Source: Solibacillus silvestris_B | GTDB taxonomy: Bacteria > Bacillota > Bacilli > Bacillales_A > Planococcaceae | Reading direction: 5' to 3' | Assembly (NCBI RefSeq): GCF_051967575.1 | Contig: NZ_JBQCJW010000003.1 | Span: 62,001-126,000 of the forward strand | Length of the DNA stretch: 64,000 bases | Part shown: positions 26,333-34,600 of the stretch, piece after piece | How the letters are laid out: the number at the start of each line of letters is the position of its first letter | Position numbering within the stretch: the stretch's first letter is position 1 | Translations under genes and position numbers: made by a program | The notes under the pieces: generated by a model | Told to the model about the DNA's origin: nothing | What the model saw: only the letters and a program-made list of their open reading frames with translations | Database searches by the model: none

Positions 26333-27175
26333 TTAACTTTGCAGAATTTCAATTTGTTTATCCAATGCTTCCTTATGTTTTAGCCATTCATAGACAATAG
26401 ATTGGATAAATGGATAGCACGCCAGTTTCTGTCTGTCGCTTAATTTCAAATAAAACAAACATTCCCTTAATATTTCATTTGGAAATTGTAAATATTGAAG
26501 CTTTTCCTGCGCGATTTGTAAATAGCGATGATTTTTCATTAGCTGCTGCAATTCATACTGAACATTCGGCAAGACGCGGTGAAGCCATAATACAATTTCA
26601 TCTGAAGCCTCCCCTATGGAAGCCAGATCGAAATCAATAAGCTTCACTTCGTTGCCGCGCAGCATGACATTATGATGAACGACATCACCATGCAAAATCG
26701 TCTGCCTCTCACTGTGCACAGGCAAAACAGTCATTGAGTTCAATGCATTGAAAGCGTGTTTGACAAGCACACCATAGCTGTTTTTTAATAATCGCTTCAG
26801 CTCTTGCTCATGATCAACAAAGCGTTCGAAGCGTCTCGTCCACTTCTCTTTTAATCGATATGTTGAGAGCATGCCTGATTCATCCCAATTAATCAGCTCA
26901 TTTGTTTCATGCAGCCTCTGGAACGCAAAAAGGGACAATTGTTGATGCTCCAGCCGTTTATAATCCGCACTTTTCCCTTCGAACCACTGTTGTTTCAAAA
27001 TATGCCGCTCTTCATTATCCTCGATTTGAATATGGTATGGAAACTTGATTTTTTCGAGTTCCCGATGAATCGTTTTTACTTTTTGCGCAACAAATCCATC
27101 TTCATAGTACTTCATAAAATAGGACCCTTTTGGTGTATCCCACTTCCAGCAATTTTCCTTTATAACTAGCGACAT
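26333..27175 (-). CDS. CotS/YsxE-like aminoglycoside-phosphotransferase-fold protein
   Basis: Protein of ~280 residues with an APH/protein-kinase-like fold: beta-strand lysine region (GSYFMKYYEDGFVAQKVK), catalytic loop ILHGDVVHHNVML (HGDxxxxN) and metal-binding VKLIDFDLAS (DFD). This is the pattern of the spore-coat kinases CotS, CotI, YutH and YsxE. The ATG at 27175 is preferred; it overlaps the end of safA by 10 bp, which indicates translational coupling. In B. subtilis the CotS-family gene ysxE follows spoVID, another LysM coat protein; here the partner is safA. Substrate unknown. Confidence 0.75.
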   Translation of the reverse strand: MSLVIKENCWKWDTPKGSYFMKYYEDGFVAQKVKTIHRELEKIKFPYHIQIEDNEERHILKQQWFEGKSADYKRLEHQQLSLFAFQRLHETNELINWDESGMLSTYRLKEKWTRRFERFVDHEQELKRLLKNSYGVLVKHAFNALNSMTVLPVHSERQTILHGDVVHHNVMLRGNEVKLIDFDLASIGEASDEIVLWLHRVLPNVQYELQQLMKNHRYLQIAQEKLQYLQFPNEILRECLFYLKLSDRQKLACYPFIQSIVYEWLKHKEALDKQIEILQS

Positions 27176-28080
27176 GATTTCGGCGGATGTGGCATCGTTT
27201 GCATTTGCGGCATCATGCTTGCTGGATATGGCATCATATGTGGGGGACAGCAAGGGTTTGGTTGGCACATCATATGATCGATTTCATCATAGTAATGGCG
27301 CATTAAAGTTTCTTGGTCAAGACAATGACTTCCTTTAACCGGCGTTTCCTCTTGTGAAATCGGCTGCATTTGAACAGATTCCTGCATCTGTGGCTGCATG
27401 TGCATCGGTGCCTGCATTTGCGGATGCATATGCATCGGCATGTGCATTGATGGCTGCATAAACATCGACTCTTCCATTGCCATTCGCTGGCATGATGGGC
27501 AAACTGGCATTTGAGGCATCACTGGATGAATAAATTGAGGCTGTTGTTCGATAAAAATAGGCTGCTGAGGAGGCTGCTGTAATATAATTGGCTGCTGCGG
27601 CATCATTTGCGGTATGAAAACCGGTTGTTGCGGTGGTGGTGGTGCTGCCATCGTATTTTCAAATGACGGCTGTACATGGACATGTGTTTGATGCCAATTC
27701 GGCAATGGCATCGGTTGCTGGGCAGGCTGAAAATAAATATCCCCTTGCCAAAGCGGCTTTTGGGGCTGCAGCTGCGGCAGTGGAGTCGGCGCTGGAATCG
27801 GTGCTGGGATAGGTGCAGGCGTCGGAATCGGTGCAGGCGTATGAACAGGTTGTTCCTTCACAGTTTTCGGTTGCTCTTTCACATGCTTCGGCTGTTCCTT
27901 CACCACTTGTCGTACTTCTTTTTTTTGTGTCGTTTCCGGCAAATATATTTCCATGCCTGGAACGATATAGTCAGGGTTTGCTAAATGAGCATTTAATCGC
28001 TTTAACTCTTCAAAGCCAATCGCATATTGCTTGGCGATTTTCCACAAAGTATCTCCTTTTTGAACGATATGAACGCGCAC
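27166..28080 (-). CDS. safA: Spore coat assembly protein SafA (LysM)
   Basis: A 304-residue protein starting with one LysM domain (residues 2-48, MRVHIVQKGDTLWKIAKQY ... PDYIVPGMEIYLP) that targets cortex peptidoglycan. Then come a KEQPKHVKEQPK repeat, a Pro-rich APIPTP stretch and a long Met/Gln/Pro-rich tail with repeated MHMQPQM motifs. Length, LysM sequence and composition fit SafA, the hub of the inner spore coat. It lies near ruvA as in B. subtilis. Many internal Met codons would allow a short C-terminal form like the C30 form known from B. subtilis. Divergent from niaR. AAGGAGG precedes the start. Confidence 0.88.
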   Translation of the reverse strand: MRVHIVQKGDTLWKIAKQYAIGFEELKRLNAHLANPDYIVPGMEIYLPETTQKKEVRQVVKEQPKHVKEQPKTVKEQPVHTPAPIPTPAPIPAPIPAPTPLPQLQPQKPLWQGDIYFQPAQQPMPLPNWHQTHVHVQPSFENTMAAPPPPQQPVFIPQMMPQQPIILQQPPQQPIFIEQQPQFIHPVMPQMPVCPSCQRMAMEESMFMQPSMHMPMHMHPQMQAPMHMQPQMQESVQMQPISQEETPVKGSHCLDQETLMRHYYDEIDHMMCQPNPCCPPHMMPYPASMMPQMQTMPHPPKSCR

Positions 28081-28204
28081 ATCTTTCCTCCTTTTCTCGT
28101 AATAGCATATGCATAAATTGTGCTATTGCCACAATGTTCACGGTAAGCGGATAGTAGTTATGGTAAAATGAAAGATAACTGGTACGCTAATTGAGGTGGA
28201 AATG

Positions 28205-28732
28205 ATGAAAAAATTATTAGGTGAAGAACGACGTCTCGAATTGCTGGCACTATTGAAAAATGCAGCACAACCGCTTACTGGCACAGATTTGGCGAAGCAT
28301 ACAAATGTTTCAAGACAAGTCATCGTCAATGATATGAATTTATTAAAAGCACGAAATGAGCCAATCGTAGCAACGAGCCAAGGATATATTTATATGCATA
28401 ATGTCCAGCAGACACGCATGCAGAAAAAAATTGTCTGTACACATGCTCCGGGCGAGGCAAAAGAAGAGCTGTTTATTTTAGTCGATTGTGGCGTGACAGT
28501 CGAAAGCGTCATTGTCGAACATCCGGTATATGGTGAAATAACGGCATCCATTATGGTATCAAACCGTTTGGAGGTCGAGCATTTTGTAAAACGTGTACAA
28601 GATACGAACGCCCTTTATCTGTCCGCATTAACGGACGGGACCCACTTACACGTTATTAGCGCAACTTCCGAAGAAAGCCTAGATTTGGCCGAAGAAAAAT
28701 TGCGCAAACGCGGGTTTTTGATCGAGAACTAA
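28205..28732 (+). CDS. niaR: NAD biosynthesis repressor NiaR (YrxA-like)
   Basis: Nicotinate-responsive transcription repressor of 175 residues: N-terminal HTH_11 (RLELLALLKNAAQPLTGTDL ... NVSRQVIVNDMNLL) and C-terminal 3H domain with the metal-binding histidines (VEHPVYGEI, VEHFVKRV, DGTHLHVI). Two adjacent ATGs exist; the one at 28205 has GAGGTG six bases upstream. Its usual targets (nad genes) are not in the window. Conserved between safA and pheA/pheB regions in Bacillales. Confidence 0.92.
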   Translation: MKKLLGEERRLELLALLKNAAQPLTGTDLAKHTNVSRQVIVNDMNLLKARNEPIVATSQGYIYMHNVQQTRMQKKIVCTHAPGEAKEELFILVDCGVTVESVIVEHPVYGEITASIMVSNRLEVEHFVKRVQDTNALYLSALTDGTHLHVISATSEESLDLAEEKLRKRGFLIEN

Positions 28733-28733
28733 T

Positions 28734-28779
28734 AAAACAGCTTATTCATCAGGACCTTGTCCGATGAATAAGCTGTTTT
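28734..28779. terminator. Bidirectional terminator between niaR and the ftsW-like gene
   Basis: AAAACAGCTTATTCATC pairs perfectly with GATGAATAAGCTGTTTT around a 12-base loop, with A- and T-runs at both ends, so it can end both convergent transcripts. Confidence 0.92.
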
Positions 28780-28782
28780 CCT

Positions 28783-30084
28783 TTATGAATATTTTTGTTC
28801 GATTTCATTTGCAACGAACGATTTTCTGCGATATACGCTTAGTACTAAACCGACAAAAAAAGCATTCAGTAACAGCGGTGTAAGCCCATAGCTAATAAAA
28901 GGCAGCGGGATGCCTGTTAATGGCAACAAGCCAAACACCATCAAAATCGAATAAGCGCTTTGAACACTATATAATGTCACTGCTGACAACACGAGCAGCT
29001 TTCCAAATGAGCCCGGCATTGTGCGCGATATCCATAAAATTCGGATTGCGATCACTAAGATCACAACTAAAACCGCAATTCCCGCAGTATAGCCGTATGC
29101 TTGGATTAACTGCACTAGCGCATAATCTGTATGTGCTTCCGGAAGCGAATAGACCGTTTCCGCCCCAAACCATCCTGCCCCTTCCAGTGCTTGCTTTATG
29201 AGCAAAATTATGAAGCCTCCTGTATCTGAATATTGCTCAGGATTTAAATAGGCATTCATTCTGGTCTTTTGATATGGCTGCAAAGAATAGTTGAACATAT
29301 AAATACTACTTGCCGCAAAGACAACCGTTAATCCCGCTATGACAATAAACACATTGCGCTTTGTTTTCCCAGGAAAGTAACTAAAGCTGAATAACACGGT
29401 GATAACCAATATATATATGCATGCTACAGCTAAGTTAGGCAGCGAAACAAAGCAATACAATGGCAGTATAAACAGGGCAATTAATTGCCAGCCTTTCAAT
29501 TTCCGCTCCGAAAATAGCCCTGCAAATGCTACTAGCAAAAACGGCAATACTGTCCATGCTTGAATTCGAACAGGTCCAAGCTTAAACATTGCCTCCCCTT
29601 GCATCGGAGCGTTCGGCATATAAAGAACCACGAATAGTAGCAGAAGGGCGATTCCGTAAATGTGAAGGCTATAATGGCGCAGCTTCCTATAATCGAAGTA
29701 CATCAAAATTGCAATCAATATAACCGCTGCAATAATATGAATGATTTTATTTTCGACAAAATAATCTGTCATATCTTTTCCGAATTGGACATGATGCATC
29801 GTTAAAATCGGCACAAAGCTTGCTGCAACAAGTAATATCATTGAGCCAATCAACACCCAATCCCATTTCGGACGGTGAATTTTGTCCATTGATTTGCCAA
29901 GCTCGGCTGGTGATCCCATCTCTTCAATCGCTTTTCGCCCGGCTTCTTCTTCCGGGTAGCCCTTTTCCATCCATGCATTTTTTGAATGTTCTATATGCTG
30001 CTTTAGTTCTTCATGTACATGAACCCGAGCTTCTTTTGAGCGAATAAATGCTGTTACTTTACTTAAAAAACTTTCACTCGACAT
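28783..30084 (-). CDS. FtsW/RodA/SpoVE-family protein with N-terminal permease-prefix (HAAS) domain
   Basis: A 433-residue membrane protein. Residues ~1-65 form the HAAS/permease-prefix module (LKQHIEHSKNAWMEKGYPEE, EEMGSPAELGKSM), usually found with PadR-controlled membrane proteins. About ten helices of the SEDS family follow, including VRIQAWTVLPFLLVAF, AHTDYALVQLIQAYGY and the C-terminal GIPLPFISYG (close to the FtsW/RodA GxxLPFxSYG motif). The acidic residue region in the loop before AHTDYAL (ligand side of SEDS glycosyltransferases) is present. It overlaps the PadR-like gene by 11 bp. Probably an envelope-stress or accessory SEDS protein rather than the essential FtsW. Confidence 0.85.
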   Translation of the reverse strand: MSSESFLSKVTAFIRSKEARVHVHEELKQHIEHSKNAWMEKGYPEEEAGRKAIEEMGSPAELGKSMDKIHRPKWDWVLIGSMILLVAASFVPILTMHHVQFGKDMTDYFVENKIIHIIAAVILIAILMYFDYRKLRHYSLHIYGIALLLLFVVLYMPNAPMQGEAMFKLGPVRIQAWTVLPFLLVAFAGLFSERKLKGWQLIALFILPLYCFVSLPNLAVACIYILVITVLFSFSYFPGKTKRNVFIVIAGLTVVFAASSIYMFNYSLQPYQKTRMNAYLNPEQYSDTGGFIILLIKQALEGAGWFGAETVYSLPEAHTDYALVQLIQAYGYTAGIAVLVVILVIAIRILWISRTMPGSFGKLLVLSAVTLYSVQSAYSILMVFGLLPLTGIPLPFISYGLTPLLLNAFFVGLVLSVYRRKSFVANEIEQKYS

Positions 30085-30469
30085 GCATTCGCACCCCCAA
30101 TAGACGTTCCTTCAAGGTTAGCTTTACATACTCATTTTGCTGCAATTGCTTTTTGCCGTGCTTTGTCAGCTCATAACGCTTTACGCCGTCAGACCAGTTC
30201 GCGCCAACAAATCCATCGCTTACCTGTTCATGCAATATCGAATAGATCATTCCTTCATTGCCGACAATATGCTGTATCCCGCGCACATGCAGCAATTGTG
30301 TTATCTCAATGCCTGATTTCGGGTCGACCAGAAGCGATAAAATGATCGTTTTCAACTCATCGATGTTCAATTGGCGATGGACATTTTCTTTATGCTGCTC
30401 TGTGAACTTCGTGCACGAAAATGCTGAGCGGTCCATCGCTTTTTTCATATTCTTTAAACGCTCATCCAT
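30074..30469 (-). CDS. PadR-like transcriptional regulator
   Basis: About 131 residues: an N-terminal extension, then a winged helix in which NIDELKTIILSLLVDPKSG and GNEGMIYSILHEQVSDGFVG correspond to the PadR helix-turn-helix and wing, ending in KRYELTKHGKKQL. PadR regulators are commonly paired with HAAS-domain membrane proteins, as here. The ATG at 30469 overlaps the sigma-factor stop codon, and the gene overlaps the FtsW-like gene at its 3' end, so the three genes are translationally coupled. The in-frame GTG at 30478 has poor spacing to GGAG. Confidence 0.78.
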   Translation of the reverse strand: MDERLKNMKKAMDRSAFSCTKFTEQHKENVHRQLNIDELKTIILSLLVDPKSGIEITQLLHVRGIQHIVGNEGMIYSILHEQVSDGFVGANWSDGVKRYELTKHGKKQLQQNEYVKLTLKERLLGVRMHVE

Positions 30470-31007
30470 TTTCTTCACGCTCCAGTAGTTGTTTTAGTAG
30501 CTGCTTTCCTTTTCGAAGTCTTGTTTTTACTGTATTTTCGTTAATTTGCAGCACCTCGGCCATTTCCTTCATCGACTGTTCTTCGTAATAGCATAAGTAA
30601 ATGACTTCGCGGTACTTGACTGGTAGCGTCATGACTTCATTAACTAAATCATCATCTTCCTGTTGCTGTATGACTTCCTGTTCAACGGAAACACTGCTTT
30701 CCACTTGCATAAAAACTTCATCATCTTTTGCTTCGACATTTTTGGCATACCAGCTTTTCAGATAATCCTTTGAATGGTTAATTGCAATGCGCCAAAGCCA
30801 TGTTTTTAACGACGAGCCGTACTGGAAAGAAGGAAGTGCCCTGAAGCATTTCACGAAAATTTCCTGTGTCAGATCCTCGGCAACCGAGTTGTTATGTACA
30901 TATTGCATGACAAGCTTCAATACGTCTTCACCGTAATGTTGCATCAAATCATCTATAATGGCTTCATTTGGTAATTTTGCGGTATCATTGGTTAAATAAC
31001 CTTCCAT
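30462..31007 (-). CDS. ECF-type RNA polymerase sigma factor
   Basis: Sigma-70 family group 4 factor, 181 residues. Region 2 has VAEDLTQEIFVKCFRALPSF and SLKTWLWRIAINHSKDYLKS; region 4 has LPVKYREVIYLCYYEEQSM and INENTVKTRLRKGKQLLK. No anti-sigma factor of the usual zinc type is adjacent; the downstream genes are a PadR-like regulator and a SEDS membrane protein, which may take that role. The ATG at 31007 lies seven bases after AAAGGAGG. An ECF-type promoter at 31032-31058 suggests autoregulation. Confidence 0.9.
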   Translation of the reverse strand: MEGYLTNDTAKLPNEAIIDDLMQHYGEDVLKLVMQYVHNNSVAEDLTQEIFVKCFRALPSFQYGSSLKTWLWRIAINHSKDYLKSWYAKNVEAKDDEVFMQVESSVSVEQEVIQQQEDDDLVNEVMTLPVKYREVIYLCYYEEQSMKEMAEVLQINENTVKTRLRKGKQLLKQLLEREENG

Positions 31008-31031
31008 CCAAATACCTCCTTTCAAAAATTA

Positions 31032-31058
31032 GACGAGCCCCGTTTTGGAAAAGTTTGA
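31032..31058 (-). promoter_or_regulatory. Candidate ECF (autoregulatory) promoter
   Basis: On the minus strand TCAAACTTTT (31058-31049), a 13-base spacer, then CGTC (31035-31032). This fits the ECF layout TGAAACNTTT-N13-CGTA/C with one mismatch in the -35. The start point would be about 25 bases before the sigma-factor ATG. The 21-bp array begins 15 bp further upstream. Confidence 0.6.
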
Positions 31059-31072
31059 TTTAATAAGGGATT

Positions 31073-31388
31073 TTCTAATATAATTGCAGATCTTCTAAAA
31101 TAAATTTTTATGTTCTAATAAAATCGCGATTTTCTAATATATTGCCCAGATATGCTAAAATGAGTTTACTTTTTTCTAATATCTTATTTGGATTTTCCAA
31201 TAACCATATGACATTTTCTAATATCCCGCAGCAATGTTCTAATATAAAAGATACGCATATTTTTTTCTGCCCTTCTTCGCTAAAAGAACTCAATTTCGAA
31301 CTCAGAAATCATACAAGTTCTAATAACTTCATTGCTTTTTCTAATAAAACCCTAATTTCTTCTAATAAAAGACACCAATGTTCTAATA
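31073..31388. repeat. 21-bp-periodic TTCTAATA array
   Basis: TTCTAA occurs at 31073, 31093, 31113, 31132, 31174, 31216, 31237, 31318, 31339, 31360 and 31381, mostly as TTCTAATA, with variants TGCTAA at 31153 and TTCCAA at 31195. Steps are 20, 20, 19, then 21 bp throughout 31132-31237 and 31318-31381; the middle (31238-31317) is degenerate with one remnant CGCTAA at 31278. Intervening sequence is not repeated, unlike the 15.5-kb array. It lies between the terminator at 31416-31444 and the ECF promoter. On the minus strand the core reads TATTAGAA. Function unknown; the two arrays share period, motif core and orientation relative to genes. Confidence 0.9.
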
Positions 31389-31415
31389 AAAAGCCTGACT
31401 CGCCGTAACAAACAA

Positions 31416-31444
31416 AAAATGCACTCCACATTAAGCAGAGTGCA
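31416..31444 (-). terminator. Terminator of the DCC-family gene
   Basis: TGCACTC (31420-31426) pairs with GAGTGCA (31438-31444), followed on the minus strand by TTTTTTG. It lies 10 bases after the stop codon. Confidence 0.82.
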
Positions 31445-31454
31445 CCTGTACTTT

Positions 31455-31853
31455 TTATAAAAATCGTTTCCGCTGTTCCGGTGACGGTAAAAGACATTCC
31501 TGCTTTTTACCGAACCATTTGTAGCGATTCTTTGCAATCCGGCGATATACAAGATCGCGAACTGGTTTTGGTACAACTATGAATGCGTAGAACAGCTTCC
31601 ATAAGCCCGATAAATTACGGGCAATTTTAAGCGCGGCTGTTGATTCGGTATAATATTTCCCATCTTCCACAAATACAATGCTGTCCGTATTTTCCGGTAC
31701 TTCATACTGTTTCAGCAAAGCCGCCCCGACATCGCTTTGAAGGGAGGCAAATTGAAATAATGCTTTTCGGTCACGCATTATAATAAATTGGACACTCGCA
31801 TCACAAAAATTGCATTCCCCATCAAAAAGTACAATATGCTTCACGATTTCCAC
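31455..31853 (-). CDS. DCC-family thiol-disulfide oxidoreductase (YuxK-like)
   Basis: A 132-residue DUF393 protein. The defining DxxCxxC motif is near the N terminus (VLFDGECNFCDASVQFI), with ADRKALFQFASLQS-like RDRKALFQFASLQS following and the C-terminal VYRRIAKNRYKWFGKK region typical of the family. Predicted thioredoxin-like fold with a redox dithiol. It starts one base after the pheA stop, so it is cotranscribed with pheA. Physiological substrate unknown. Confidence 0.88.
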   Translation of the reverse strand: MEIVKHIVLFDGECNFCDASVQFIIMRDRKALFQFASLQSDVGAALLKQYEVPENTDSIVFVEDGKYYTESTAALKIARNLSGLWKLFYAFIVVPKPVRDLVYRRIAKNRYKWFGKKQECLLPSPEQRKRFL

Positions 31854-31854
31854 C

Positions 31855-32727
31855 TCATTCCGGTGTTACATATGTAAAGTAAGTACCGAGCGATTTCACT
31901 GTACAGCCAAGAGCAATGAGTTCCTCCACTGCACCTTTCATCATCGGCTCCTCTTCATCTGCTAGTATATCAATAATGAAGAAATAATTCCCCAATCCTG
32001 TTTTGAGCGGGCGGGATTCAATTTTGCTTAAGTTTATTTTACGCCAAGCAAATACCGATAACACTTGGTGAAGCGCGCCGGAAACATCTGCCGGCAATGT
32101 GAGCATAAAAGTAGTTTTCGGCTGTGCCTGCAACGGGACTAAACCATGACGAATATTTTGCTTTGCTAACACAAAAAAGCGTGTATGATTGAAATGGAAA
32201 TCATGAATATTATGTTCGGCAATATGCAAGTTATACTTTTCAGCTGCGGAAAGGTTTGCGACTGCGGCAATGCAGCGATCTTCCGTTTGGGATACAAGTT
32301 CAGCAGCTGCTGCCGTTGAGGCATATGGTGTTTGCTTTATACGTCCATGATTGTAGAATAAAAATTTATGGCATTGCGCCAATGCATGCGGGTGTGAATA
32401 AATTTCTTCAAGCATATGCAAATTTTGCGCAAATTTTTTATTCACCAATAAATGCTGCTGAATTTTCGACATCACCTCTGCCGTTACATACAGCTCGGCT
32501 TCATGATATAAATAATCGATTGTCAGCGGGACAGACCCTTCCAGCGCATTTTCGACGGGGACAACCGCAAGTTCGACTTTCCCTTCTGATACAGCTTCTA
32601 TACATTCCGGAATTGAATTGTACGGAATATGCCAATCATGCGGAAATAGCCCTTTCGTCGCCAAATATGTAAAGGATGCTTCTGGACCTAAGTATGCAAT
32701 TCGTTTTTCCCATTTATTTTCTGACAT
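31855..32727 (-). CDS. pheA: Prephenate dehydratase
   Basis: Converts prephenate to phenylpyruvate in phenylalanine synthesis. 290 residues: an N-terminal periplasmic-binding-like PDT domain starting AYLGPEASFTYLATKG with VPVENALEGSV and the catalytic-region motif NHTRFFVLAK (T in TRF), and a C-terminal ACT domain (LSVFAWRKINLSKIESRPLK) for phenylalanine feedback. The ATG at 32727 follows GAGGTG by six bases; six extra codons upstream are not needed. pheB-pheA order is conserved, though a terminator separates them here. Confidence 0.97.
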   Translation of the reverse strand: MSENKWEKRIAYLGPEASFTYLATKGLFPHDWHIPYNSIPECIEAVSEGKVELAVVPVENALEGSVPLTIDYLYHEAELYVTAEVMSKIQQHLLVNKKFAQNLHMLEEIYSHPHALAQCHKFLFYNHGRIKQTPYASTAAAAELVSQTEDRCIAAVANLSAAEKYNLHIAEHNIHDFHFNHTRFFVLAKQNIRHGLVPLQAQPKTTFMLTLPADVSGALHQVLSVFAWRKINLSKIESRPLKTGLGNYFFIIDILADEEEPMMKGAVEELIALGCTVKSLGTYFTYVTPE

Positions 32728-32779
32728 TATAAGCACCTCAATCATAAGTTCTAAATTTTCCGTAAATTTACTGTATAAT

Positions 32780-32822
32780 AAAGGCTGCCCAATACGCCCT
32801 ACTAGTTATTGGACAGCCTTTT
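32780..32822 (-). terminator. Terminator of pheB
   Basis: AAAGGCTG-CCAATA pairs with TATTGG-CAGCCTTT with one mismatch, located 10 bases downstream of the pheB stop codon. Confidence 0.78.
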
Positions 32823-32832
32823 ATATAATTTA

Positions 32833-33288
32833 TTATAATGCGCCCGAGCTGATCACTTCAGCCGATTCGATAAATTCAAGGTGATTCAGGCTGCGGATGA
32901 GTTCATCCAGTTCGTATGCCATGCTTGTCACGTCCAACGAAAGCGTCACATTGGCGCGTCCTTGAATCGGAATCGTCTGGTGGATAGTCAGCACATTGCA
33001 ATGTGCATCCGAGACGGTTTCAAGTAGTTTGGCAAGTGTGCCTTTGCGATCTTGCAGCTGAATGAAAACCGTCAAAATACGCTCCTGCACAATCGAATGG
33101 AAAGGAAAAACTGCATCACGATATTTATAAAAGGCGCTGCGAGATAAATCAACCTCTTTCACCGCATCCCAAATGGAAGTAACAGAACCTTTTTGCAATA
33201 ATTGTTTTGCTTCCAAAGTTTTTTGCATCGCATCTGTCAATACGTCTTCACGCACTAAATAATATCGCTGATTTGCTACGTTTTTCAT
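32833..33288 (-). CDS. pheB: ACT domain protein PheB
   Basis: UPF0735 family, 151 residues. N-terminal part resembles a helix-turn-helix (SVTSIWDAVKEVDLSRSAFYKYRDAVFPF) and the C-terminal part is an ACT domain (LQDRKGTLAKLLETVSDAHC ... IQGRANVTLSLD). The gene lies between obg and pheA as in B. subtilis. It was once called chorismate mutase, but this is not supported by the domains; a regulatory role is more likely. Confidence 0.92.
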   Translation of the reverse strand: MKNVANQRYYLVREDVLTDAMQKTLEAKQLLQKGSVTSIWDAVKEVDLSRSAFYKYRDAVFPFHSIVQERILTVFIQLQDRKGTLAKLLETVSDAHCNVLTIHQTIPIQGRANVTLSLDVTSMAYELDELIRSLNHLEFIESAEVISSGAL

Positions 33289-33305
33289 CGTTATCCCCCA
33301 CTTAA

Positions 33306-34595
33306 TTAGTCGACAAAGTCAAATTCGAATTCCATCAAACGCACAGTATCGCCATTTTGAGCTCCACGTTTACGTAATTCCTCATCGACGCCCATCGCAC
33401 GTAATTGGCGGGCAAAGCGTCGAATTCCATCTTCGCGGCTAAAGTCTGTCATTTTGAATAGGCGCTCGATAGTGTATCCTGAAAGAACGAATGCCCCATC
33501 GTCATCACGTGAAATTTCGAAGTCGCCGCCATTGCTTTCATGTTTGTACAACACAACAGCATCAGATTCTTCGTCTACTACATCATGTAATAAGAATTCC
33601 GGTGTCACTTCTAAAAGATCCGCAATTTCAAACAGCAGCGGTTTTAATCCTTGGCGGGAAACGGCTGATATCGGGAAGATTTTTACGTCCTCGCCCACTT
33701 TCTTCCTGAACTCTTCCAAGTTCTCCTCTGCATCCGGCATGTCCATTTTATTTGCGACGATAATTTGCGGACGTTCAAGCAGTCTTAAATTGTATTGCTC
33801 AAGCTCATTATTGATCGTGACATAATCTTCGTATGGCTCGCGGCCTTCCATGCCCGACATGTCAATAACATGCACGATGACACGTGTGCGTTCGATATGA
33901 CGCAGGAACTGCATGCCCAAGCCAACACCTTGGTGCGCACCTTCGATTAACCCCGGCAAATCGGCCATGGCGAACGAACGGCCATCATCTGTCTCGACCA
34001 TCCCTAAGTTCGGTACAATCGTCGTAAAGTGGTATGCGCCAATTTTCGGTTTCGCAGAGGAAACAACAGATAATAAAGTCGATTTACCAACAGAAGGGAA
34101 GCCTACCAAACCAACATCCGCTAATACTTTCAACTCCAAAATGACTTCCAGTTCCTGGCCCGGTTCGCCTTTTTCGGCTAGTTCCGGAGCCGGATTTGCC
34201 GGTGTCGCGAAACGGCAGTTCCCTCGTCCGCCACGTCCTGCTTTTGCAATGATCGCTTGTTGCCCATGCTCCACTAAATCGGCGATTACCGTTTTCGTTT
34301 CGGCATTTGTTACGACTGTTCCCGGCGGCACTTTCACGATTAAATCTTCCGCGCGACGACCATGCATCCCTTTACTCATACCGTGCTCTCCACGCTCCGC
34401 TTTAAAGTGGCGTTTGTAGCGGAAATCCATTAACGTACGCAAACCTTCCTCTACCTCAAAAATAACGTTACCGCCACGGGCACCATCGCCACCTGCCGGA
34501 CCGCCATTCGGTACATATTTCTCACGACGGAATGCAACCATGCCATCCCCGCCGTCCCCACCTTTAACATAAATCTTTACGTGATCGACAAACAT
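33306..34595 (-). CDS. obg: GTPase ObgE/CgtA
   Basis: Essential ribosome-associated GTPase, about 429 residues. Gly-rich Obg fold (VKGGDGGDGMVAFRREKYVP), then G domain with G1 GFPSVGKSTLL, G3 DLPGLIEGA, G4 NKMD and G5 SA. The C-terminal OCT domain seen in Bacillales Obg follows (residues ~350-429). The ATG at 34595 is chosen: AGGAG precedes it by eight bases and homologues start MFVDHVK. It starts 5 bases after the spo0B stop codon, the usual spo0B-obg coupling. Confidence 0.97.
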   Translation of the reverse strand: MFVDHVKIYVKGGDGGDGMVAFRREKYVPNGGPAGGDGARGGNVIFEVEEGLRTLMDFRYKRHFKAERGEHGMSKGMHGRRAEDLIVKVPPGTVVTNAETKTVIADLVEHGQQAIIAKAGRGGRGNCRFATPANPAPELAEKGEPGQELEVILELKVLADVGLVGFPSVGKSTLLSVVSSAKPKIGAYHFTTIVPNLGMVETDDGRSFAMADLPGLIEGAHQGVGLGMQFLRHIERTRVIVHVIDMSGMEGREPYEDYVTINNELEQYNLRLLERPQIIVANKMDMPDAEENLEEFRKKVGEDVKIFPISAVSRQGLKPLLFEIADLLEVTPEFLLHDVVDEESDAVVLYKHESNGGDFEISRDDDGAFVLSGYTIERLFKMTDFSREDGIRRFARQLRAMGVDEELRKRGAQNGDTVRLMEFEFDFVD

Positions 34596-34600
34596 TTCTT

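Noticed and set aside
31108..31497. Two short minus-strand ORFs with repeated ILE/LLE heptads
   Set aside because: No ribosome binding site; the second runs into the DCC gene. The heptads follow from the 21-bp motif spacing.
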